From Ichthyophonus hoferi (Eukaryota > Opisthokonta > Ichthyosporea > Ichthyophonida > Ichthyophonidae), in assembly GCA_002751075.1 (NCBI GenBank), contig NAOQ01000890.1, positions 15,327 to 26,471 on the forward strand: DNA of 11,145 nucleotides, in the 5' to 3' direction. Every line of letters starts with the position of its first letter. The first letter of the stretch is position 1. The notes under the pieces were generated by a model. The model ran no database searches, had not been told where the DNA came from, and saw only the letters and a program-made list of their open reading frames with translations. The position numbers and the translations under genes are program-made. Below are positions 10,838-11,145 of the stretch, piece after piece.

Positions 10838-11145
10838 CAATATTCATACTGTCATATAATACTATCATCCGACCCTACCAATAAATATCATCATCTAATC
10901 TTACCTGTGTATCTTTATCGATACCAATAGCTGTTAAGGCATCACGTGTAACTTGCATCTCTGCGGCGTCCATTTCCGGTGTGGAGTGTTTGATTGGTGC
11001 TTTCATCTATGAACCAATAGATGATAGTAGTTAGCTTTATAGGGTAGCTATTATCAAAGTATATGTAGATATTTGGTAGTATATATGATGTGTTGTGCTA
11101 TACTATATGTATTACCGTATAATGTATTGTGTTGTATTTTATGTT
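667..11145 (-). CDS. Unconventional myosin heavy chain, class V-like (partial, about 24 exons)
   Basis: This actin-based motor hydrolyses ATP and should bind calmodulin-type light chains on its lever arm. Joining the exons listed below gives about 794 codons with consistent phase at every junction. Landmarks in order are AAILHLG, a TEDS-rule Glu, switch [47 protein letters not shown], the SH1-helix region [13 protein letters not shown], the converter, six IQ motifs and the sequence [15 protein letters not shown], which resembles the start of the class V coiled coil. The P-loop and switch I lie off the right edge. Six IQs favour class V (or plant-type XI). The very short coiled coil and the lack of a DIL tail in the window are unlike canonical class V, so the exact class is uncertain. 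The motor keeps its catalytic hallmarks and looks functional. Confidence 0.93.
1046..1075. repeat. (ATGT)n microsatellite
   Basis: About seven near-perfect copies of ATGT lie some 20 bp upstream (coding sense) of the exon w24 acceptor. It adds nothing pyrimidine-rich to that acceptor. Confidence 0.9.
1135..1140 (-). promoter_or_regulatory. AATAAA poly(A) signal candidate for the short isoform
   Basis: The minus strand reads AATAAA about 115 bases downstream of the exon w23 TGA, inside the intron before exon w24. It would suit a 3' end for transcripts that do not use the weak w23 donor. AATAAA can arise by chance in AT-rich introns. Confidence 0.4.
1256..1344 (-). CDS. Myosin exon w23: Lys/Ser-rich tail, stop or donor at its end
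   Basis: After acceptor TTACTAG the codons [20 protein letters not shown] then TAHEASKVK run to TGA at 1258-1256. Read through to the stop, this is a terminal exon (total 676 residues counted from exon w2). The same bases also hold a weak donor, AAA|GTGAAA, after position 1265 (phase 0), which would join in frame to exon w24. An upstream alternative, A|GTAAAG (phase 1), could join to a second acceptor in w24. The region is hydrophilic and probably disordered. Confidence 0.75.
1345..1840 (-). other. Intron between w22 and w23
   Basis: This 496-bp AT-rich intron holds several CCAAT words (around 1442, 1575, 1674, 1722, 1813) and a small TTAAAATTTTAAAG palindrome near 1794. No coding potential is visible. 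The donor side is a TA tract (GTAATATATATATA). Confidence 0.8.
1841..1933 (-). CDS. Myosin exon w22: IQ6 second half and short charged helix
   Basis: This is 2 nt plus 30 codons plus 1 nt between acceptor ATACAG and donor G|GTAATA. With the previous exon it completes IQ6 ([11 protein letters not shown]). [20 protein letters not shown] then [10 protein letters not shown] resembles vertebrate myosin V '[22 protein letters not shown]', the start of its coiled coil. Leu/Ile sit at heptad-like spacing but the helix is only about four heptads long. The acceptor was chosen because it keeps phase with exon w21; the open frame extends upstream into intron. Confidence 0.9.
1934..2448 (-). other. Intron between w21 and w22
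   Basis: A 515-bp intron with a TA tract near 2024-2046 and a CT microsatellite at 2271-2330. In coding sense its last 80 bases can be read as [20 protein letters not shown] in frame with exon w22, but a phase-matched acceptor close to the IQ6 junction is preferred. Confidence 0.75.
2271..2330. repeat. (CT)n / (CCCTCT)n microsatellite
   Basis: Sixty bases are almost wholly pyrimidine on the plus strand, so purine-rich in the pre-mRNA. It lies mid-intron, far from either splice site. Confidence 0.9.
2449..2529 (-). CDS. Myosin exon w21: IQ5 second half, IQ6 first half
   Basis: Eighty-one nt lie between acceptor TCTACAG and donor G|GTAATT. It encodes (A)[18 protein letters not shown] then KAAILIQG. 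From the IQ5 Gln to the IQ6 Gln is 27 residues, four more than every earlier interval in this lever arm. Confidence 0.93.
2600..2845. repeat. Diverged tandem duplication, unit about 145 bp
   Basis: Two copies with constant offset 145: a G-rich run, then GTTAATTAA (near 2617 and 2762), AATTAACGAG/AATTAGCGAG, and TTACTTGATTGG (2654 and 2799), then AATAATTAG. Many substitutions separate the copies, so the duplication is old. It lies in the intron between w20 and w21 (2530-2934), which holds nothing else recognisable. Confidence 0.8.
2935..3007 (-). CDS. Myosin exon w20: IQ4 second half, IQ5 first half
   Basis: The exon has 24 codons plus 1 nt between acceptor CCCTAG and donor [27 protein letters not shown] then LLQA carries the R-G-W of IQ4; the second Arg is shifted by one residue. 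The donor GTCTGT is non-consensus at +3. The stronger-looking GTAAGC four bases downstream would change the phase and break the join to AIKGHL. Confidence 0.92.
3008..3506 (-). other. Intron between w19 and w20
   Basis: This 499-bp intron has its acceptor side preceded by a good polypyrimidine tract (plus-strand purines 3010-3030). It has at least seven CCAAT/ATTGG words, including one CCAATTAATTGG palindrome near 3455. A short plus-strand open frame across it has no support. Confidence 0.8.
3507..3571 (-). CDS. Myosin exon w19: IQ3 second half, IQ4 first half
   Basis: This is 2 nt plus 21 codons between acceptor ATTTAG and donor CAG|GTAATT. It encodes (V)[15 protein letters not shown] then LVVHLQ. 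IQ3 is incomplete: the Gly is missing but both Arg positions are kept ([11 protein letters not shown]). Phase 0 after the Gln. Confidence 0.93.
3751..3773. repeat. (TACTA)n array abutting the w18 donor
   Basis: In coding sense the donor reads GTAAG followed by about four TATAG units. It is the same 5-bp family as the large array at 8311-8415. Confidence 0.9.
3778..3846 (-). CDS. Myosin exon w18: IQ2 second half, IQ3 first half
   Basis: Sixty-nine nt lie between acceptor TCCACAG and donor G|GTAAGT. The product reads [16 protein letters not shown] then AILLLQK. It carries the Gly of the full IQxxxRGxxxR motif and a basic RYLKIRK segment much like class V. The donor continues as a TATAG tandem repeat on the coding strand. 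Confidence 0.95.
3988..4060 (-). CDS. Myosin exon w17: IQ1 second half, IQ2 first half
   Basis: The exon has 24 codons plus 1 nt between acceptor CCAATAG and donor [27 protein letters not shown] then KIQT completes IQ1 ([11 protein letters not shown] fits IQxxxRxxxxR) and begins IQ2. Each IQ binds one calmodulin or related light chain. Confidence 0.94.
4061..4472 (-). other. Intron between w16 and w17
   Basis: A 412-bp AT-rich intron with scattered CCAAT words and a TTTTAAATATCC word that recurs as TTAAAATATCC in several other introns (near 4633, 5630, 7902). No gene seen. Confidence 0.8.
4473..4532 (-). CDS. Myosin exon w16: start of lever arm, IQ1 first half
   Basis: Twenty codons, phase 0 both sides, [20 protein letters not shown], end on the Ile-Gln of the first IQ motif. 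This aligns with 'VAYLExxRxxxLxxAAxxIQ' after the converter. The donor is CAG|GTGAGT, a near-perfect consensus. Confidence 0.92.
4533..5031 (-). other. Intron between w15 and w16, with partial duplication
   Basis: A 499-bp intron that contains the candidate cassette exon w15b. Besides the exon copy, an intronic stretch GCCAATAGCAAG followed by a TA tract occurs twice (4771 and 4946), so the duplication took in intron as well as exon sequence, with later length change (offsets 133 and 175). Confidence 0.75.
4899..4934 (-). CDS. Candidate cassette exon w15b (duplicate of the end of exon w15)
   Basis: On the coding strand 4940-4899 aligns without gaps to 5073-5032 (32 of 42 bases identical). 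Both copies stay in frame and both end CAG|GTAG. In this copy ATACAG can act as acceptor, giving a 36-nt exon, [12 protein letters not shown], phase 0 at both ends, so inclusion adds 12 residues between converter and first IQ without breaking the frame. Six of these codons are unchanged from exon w15. The constitutive junction w15 to w16 also works, so use of this exon is inferred and it may be a dead duplicate. Confidence 0.5.
5032..5170 (-). CDS. Myosin exon w15: converter
   Basis: This is 1 nt plus 46 codons between acceptor TATATAG and donor [29 protein letters not shown] then [20 protein letters not shown] and FMRMHQ fits the converter pattern 'RYxxL...ACxxLLxxxxxxxxxYQFGxTKVFxRxGQ'. The usual Lys of 'GxTKVF' is Met. 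Its last 42 nt have a diverged copy at 4899-4940. Confidence 0.93.
5171..5704 (-). other. Intron between w14 and w15
   Basis: A 534-bp intron. At 5178-5310 there are three imperfect direct copies of a motif like TTATTAATTaTaGTATTa (starting near 5178, 5239 and 5273). Short open frames on both strands here lack codon bias, motifs or splice fit. Confidence 0.75.
5705..5776 (-). CDS. Myosin exon w14: SH1 helix
   Basis: This is 72 nt between acceptor CTACAG and donor [28 protein letters not shown] then FVY matches 'GVLETIRIxxxGYPxRxxFxEF'. The SH1 cysteine position is Ser (RIS), as is often seen outside muscle myosins. Phase 2 at the end joins A|TAC to give Thr-Tyr, matching 'FxxRY' at the start of the converter. 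Confidence 0.95.
5777..6175 (-). other. Intron between w13 and w14
   Basis: A 399-bp AT-rich intron with CCAAT words near 5786, 5917 and 6085. Nothing else is recognised. Confidence 0.8.
6176..6246 (-). CDS. Myosin exon w13: [14 protein letters not shown]
   Basis: The exon has 23 codons plus 2 nt between acceptor CCAATAG and donor [28 protein letters not shown] then HAA matches 'xxFDxxxVxxQLRxxGV'. The intron before it is only 78 bp, the shortest in the rebuilt gene. The split Gly codon GG|G joins to VLDVVRIS. Confidence 0.94.
6271..6324. repeat. (TTA)n/(TAC)n trinucleotide tract fused to the w12 donor
   Basis: In coding sense the tract starts at the donor itself (GTAATAATAATAAT) and fills most of the 78-bp intron, ending near the CCAATAG acceptor of w13. 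Repeat-length change here would alter the size of an already minimal intron. Confidence 0.92.
6325..6471 (-). CDS. Myosin exon w12: actin-binding [10 protein letters not shown]
   Basis: Forty-nine codons, phase 0 at both ends. [20 protein letters not shown] then IKPN is the canonical '[23 protein letters not shown]' block. It is followed by a 25-residue Ser/Asn/Lys-rich stretch ([12 protein letters not shown]...ATSK) before FDG in the next exon. That stretch is longer than the few residues usual there, so it is a surface-loop insertion. The donor AAG|GTAATAATAATAAT is itself the start of a trinucleotide repeat. Confidence 0.96.
6472..6798 (-). other. Intron between w11 and w12
   Basis: A 327-bp intron. 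The purine block 6475-6530 on the plus strand is the polypyrimidine tract of the w12 acceptor in the transcript. TTATG and TATG tandem repeats lie near 6630-6675. No gene seen. Confidence 0.8.
6799..6867 (-). CDS. Myosin exon w11: loop 2 and TVxxRF
   Basis: Twenty-three codons are bounded by acceptor CCAATAG and donor AGA|GTAAGC. The exon reads [16 protein letters not shown] then TVVGRFR, matching 'TVGxQFKxSL'. The Arg/Lys/Gly-rich part fits loop 2, the surface loop that contacts actin. A long pyrimidine repeat on the coding strand (6876-6913) sits just upstream of the acceptor and serves as its polypyrimidine tract. Confidence 0.88.
6868..7217 (-). other. Intron between w10 and w11
   Basis: This 350-bp intron includes the pyrimidine array at its 3' end, a poly(T) run near 7140 and five CCAAT words. 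A plus-strand open frame (6790-6984) is only the shadow of exon w11 and the repeat. Confidence 0.8.
6876..6913. repeat. (GAGAGAGG)n array acting as a polypyrimidine tract
   Basis: Read on the coding strand this is an uninterrupted CCCTCTCT-type run, followed within ten bases by CCAATAG and exon w11. It is a microsatellite in the position of the splicing pyrimidine tract. Confidence 0.88.
7218..7318 (-). CDS. Myosin exon w10: lower 50-kDa domain before loop 2
   Basis: This is 2 nt plus 33 codons between acceptor CTATCAG and donor GAG|GTGCGT. The split codon gives [14 protein letters not shown], matching 'GFLEKNxDxL', then [20 protein letters not shown], matching 'LLxxSxxxLVxxLF'. Phase 0 at the end leads into loop 2. 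Confidence 0.93.
7319..8083 (-). other. Longest intron, between w9 and w10
   Basis: This 765-bp intron holds poly(T)/poly(A) runs near 7390-7415, CCAAT words near 7480, 7494, 7840 and 7886, two TGACGT-like words near 7597-7610 and a TA tract near 8059-8076 next to the w9 donor. No open frame, tRNA or clear element was recognised. Confidence 0.75.
8084..8158 (-). CDS. Myosin exon w9: HFAxxVxY segment of lower 50-kDa domain
   Basis: This 75-nt exon lies between acceptor TTGGTAG and donor [22 protein letters not shown] aligns with 'FxIxHYAGxVxYxxxGFLEKN'. The near-invariant Gly of HYAG is Met here. The donor runs straight into a TA dinucleotide tract on the intron side. Confidence 0.9.
8225..8253. 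repeat. (TA)n dinucleotide tract
   Basis: About 29 bases of pure TA lie in the intron between w8 and w9 (8159-8460), beside the large ACTAT array. Confidence 0.93.
8311..8415. repeat. (ACTAT)21 pentanucleotide microsatellite
   Basis: Twenty-one perfect head-to-tail copies of ACTAT (105 bp, no interruption seen) lie 45 bp into the intron downstream of exon w8. Perfection implies recent expansion. In the transcript it reads as AUAGU repeats. Confidence 0.97.
8461..8545 (-). CDS. Myosin exon w8: divergent segment after LLDE
   Basis: The exon has 28 codons plus 1 nt between acceptor TTTATAG and donor C|GTAGGT. In most myosins LLDE is followed by 'EC..P.G.D..F..KL'. Here it reads [20 protein letters not shown], keeping the Cys, Asp and L-Y but losing the Pro and Gly. 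The split codon C|CT restores the conserved Pro of 'F..P'. The exon is flanked by complementary 5-bp satellites (see findings), and skipping it would shift the frame (85 nt). Confidence 0.87.
8571..8657. repeat. Degenerate AGTAT/TATAG block, inverted relative to the ACTAT array
   Basis: On the plus strand this block is made of GTATAGT, GTACATAGT and TATTGT units, the complement-family of ACTAT. It lies 26 bp upstream (coding sense) of the exon w8 acceptor. The rest of this 310-bp intron (8546-8855) is AT-rich with a smaller repeat at 8741-8810. Confidence 0.85.
8741..8810. repeat. Short tandem duplication, unit about 33 bp
   Basis: TTAAAATAAGTATAAA occurs near 8744 and again near 8777, each followed by a GGTTTAAA- or GGCCTAAA-like segment. 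Imperfect and old. Confidence 0.6.
8856..8963 (-). CDS. Myosin exon w7: relay loop, [10 protein letters not shown]
   Basis: Thirty-six codons in phase 0 at both ends lie between acceptor CATACAG and donor [29 protein letters not shown] matches 'xEYxxExIxWxxIxFxDNQPC' and [16 protein letters not shown] matches 'IDLIExxxGILxLLDE'. The relay region couples the nucleotide site to the converter. Confidence 0.96.
9142..9175. repeat. CCCTCT-type pyrimidine block beside the w6 donor
   Basis: In the transcript this is a purine-rich GAGGGA run starting at the GTAGGAGAGGG donor of exon w6. G-runs just inside an intron are known enhancers of donor use; here that role is inferred. Confidence 0.85.
9178..9302 (-). 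CDS. Myosin exon w6: switch II and relay helix start
   Basis: This is 2 nt plus 41 codons between acceptor ATCACAG and donor GAG|GTAGGA. It carries switch II DIYGFE, then F-NYNSLEQ and [14 protein letters not shown], among the most conserved blocks of all myosins, followed by VFRIEQE. The usual NSFEQ Phe is Leu here. Intact switch II and the relay helix argue for a working ATPase. Confidence 0.97.
9303..9702 (-). other. Intron between w5 and w6, with direct repeat
   Basis: A 400-bp intron. ATGCATATAATATTAACA occurs at 9501 and 9582 (offset 81) with similar TAAAATT-rich flanks, a tandem duplication of about 81 bp. A TA tract lies near 9391-9410. No coding sequence. Confidence 0.8.
9703..9844 (-). 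CDS. Myosin exon w5: DALAK helix region
   Basis: The exon has 47 codons plus 1 nt. [20 protein letters not shown] aligns with 'xxEQAxxxRDALAKxIYxxLF', followed by [10 protein letters not shown] and a Thr/Asn-rich turn ending in MSFI. The exon ends ATT G, and the next begins GT ATC, rebuilding the conserved F-I-G of '[11 protein letters not shown]'. The donor is GTCCGT, a non-consensus site, but no alternative keeps the frame and the motif. Confidence 0.93.
9845..10249 (-). other. Intron between w4 and w5
   Basis: A 405-bp intron with a TATG/TGTA-rich stretch (10036-10082) and four CCAAT/ATTGG words. Open frames crossing it in both directions are made of low-complexity Tyr/Ile/His codons and are not genes. 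Confidence 0.8.
10250..10337 (-). CDS. Myosin exon w4: HCM-loop approach, ends on TEDS residue
   Basis: This is 1 nt plus 29 codons between acceptor TTTATAG and donor [29 protein letters not shown] matches 'AAxLLGVxxxxLxxALT', followed by TKRLALRGE. The final Glu lies 16 residues before the DSLAK motif of the next exon. That is the TEDS-rule position at the actin interface, and an acidic residue there normally means no phosphorylation is needed for actin-activated ATPase. Confidence 0.94.
10404..10432. repeat. (TATATG)n microsatellite, left of exon w3
   Basis: About five hexamer copies lie in the intron downstream of exon w3. A second copy of the same repeat, in the same orientation, lies in the intron upstream of w3 (10809-10836). 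Confidence 0.9.
10624..10727 (-). CDS. Myosin exon w3: AAILHLG helix
   Basis: The exon lies between acceptor TATACAG and donor AA|GTAGGG and holds 34 codons plus 2 nt. [20 protein letters not shown] is an unmistakable match to the myosin '[16 protein letters not shown]' helix. The downstream loop is acidic (DKEEDSK). Phase 2 at its end joins to A|TTA in the next exon, giving Lys-Leu. Confidence 0.95.
10809..10836. repeat. (TATATG)n microsatellite, right of exon w3
   Basis: About five hexamer copies in the intron between w2 and w3, matching the tract at 10404-10432 in unit and direction. Confidence 0.88.
10905..11006 (-). CDS. Myosin exon w2: upper 50-kDa, DA..M..TR.AL segment
   Basis: Thirty-four codons run between acceptor CATAG and donor CAG|GTAAGA, phase 0 at both ends. 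The segment [20 protein letters not shown] matches the myosin pattern 'DAxEMxxTRxALxxIGI' in the upper 50-kDa domain. The usual 'GVD' before DA is replaced by PEM, so the start of the exon is divergent. It joins in frame to the exon carrying AAILHLG. Confidence 0.88.
11116..11145 (-). CDS. Myosin exon w1 (putative, cut by window edge)
   Basis: Ten codons ([10 protein letters not shown]) end at a GTAATA donor in phase 0, which matches the phase of the next exon. In class V myosins an F-x-Y-T motif lies 12 residues before the DA of the 'GVDDA' segment. Here HYT is also followed by exactly 12 residues before DA. The exon is short and AT-rich, so it could be intron read by chance. Confidence 0.45.

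Overview
The window holds the 3' two thirds of one intron-rich eukaryotic gene, read on the minus strand from position 11145 down to at least 667. It encodes an unconventional myosin resembling class V. I rebuilt it exon by exon: 22 exons fit a continuous myosin reading frame with matching phases at every junction, one more exon (w24) follows in the tail, and one putative partial exon sits at the right edge. The 5' end (N-terminus, P-loop and switch I) lies beyond 11145. The tail probably continues left of position 1.

Layout along transcription (right to left). 11145-9178: U50/HCM region, TEDS-rule glutamate and switch II. 8963-6325: relay region, L50, loop 2 and actin-binding segment. 6246-5032: SH1 helix and converter. 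4532-1841: lever arm with six IQ motifs, with one intron placed just after each IQ. 1933-1841: a very short charged helix. 1344-667: a low-complexity Lys/Ser and Pro/Ser/Thr-rich tail. No cargo-binding (DIL/globular tail) domain is visible in the window.

The rest is intron, about two thirds A+T, filled with microsatellites, small degenerate tandem duplications and a striking excess of the pentamer CCAAT/ATTGG (about 90 by hand count). I see no tRNA, rRNA, CRISPR array, intact mobile element or second protein gene. Exon size, GT-AG introns of 78-765 bp and metazoan-type myosin architecture suggest an animal, perhaps an early-branching one such as a sponge or placozoan; that placement is a guess.

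Points most worth a second look: a duplicated 36-nt in-frame cassette exon at the motor-lever junction; a splice donor overlapping an in-frame stop, with a downstream AATAAA, predicting a tail-less short isoform; complementary ATAGT/ACTAT satellites on both sides of one motor exon; uniform 23-residue IQ spacing with a repeating intron-position pattern; and the dispersed CCAAT words, three of which form the splice acceptor itself.
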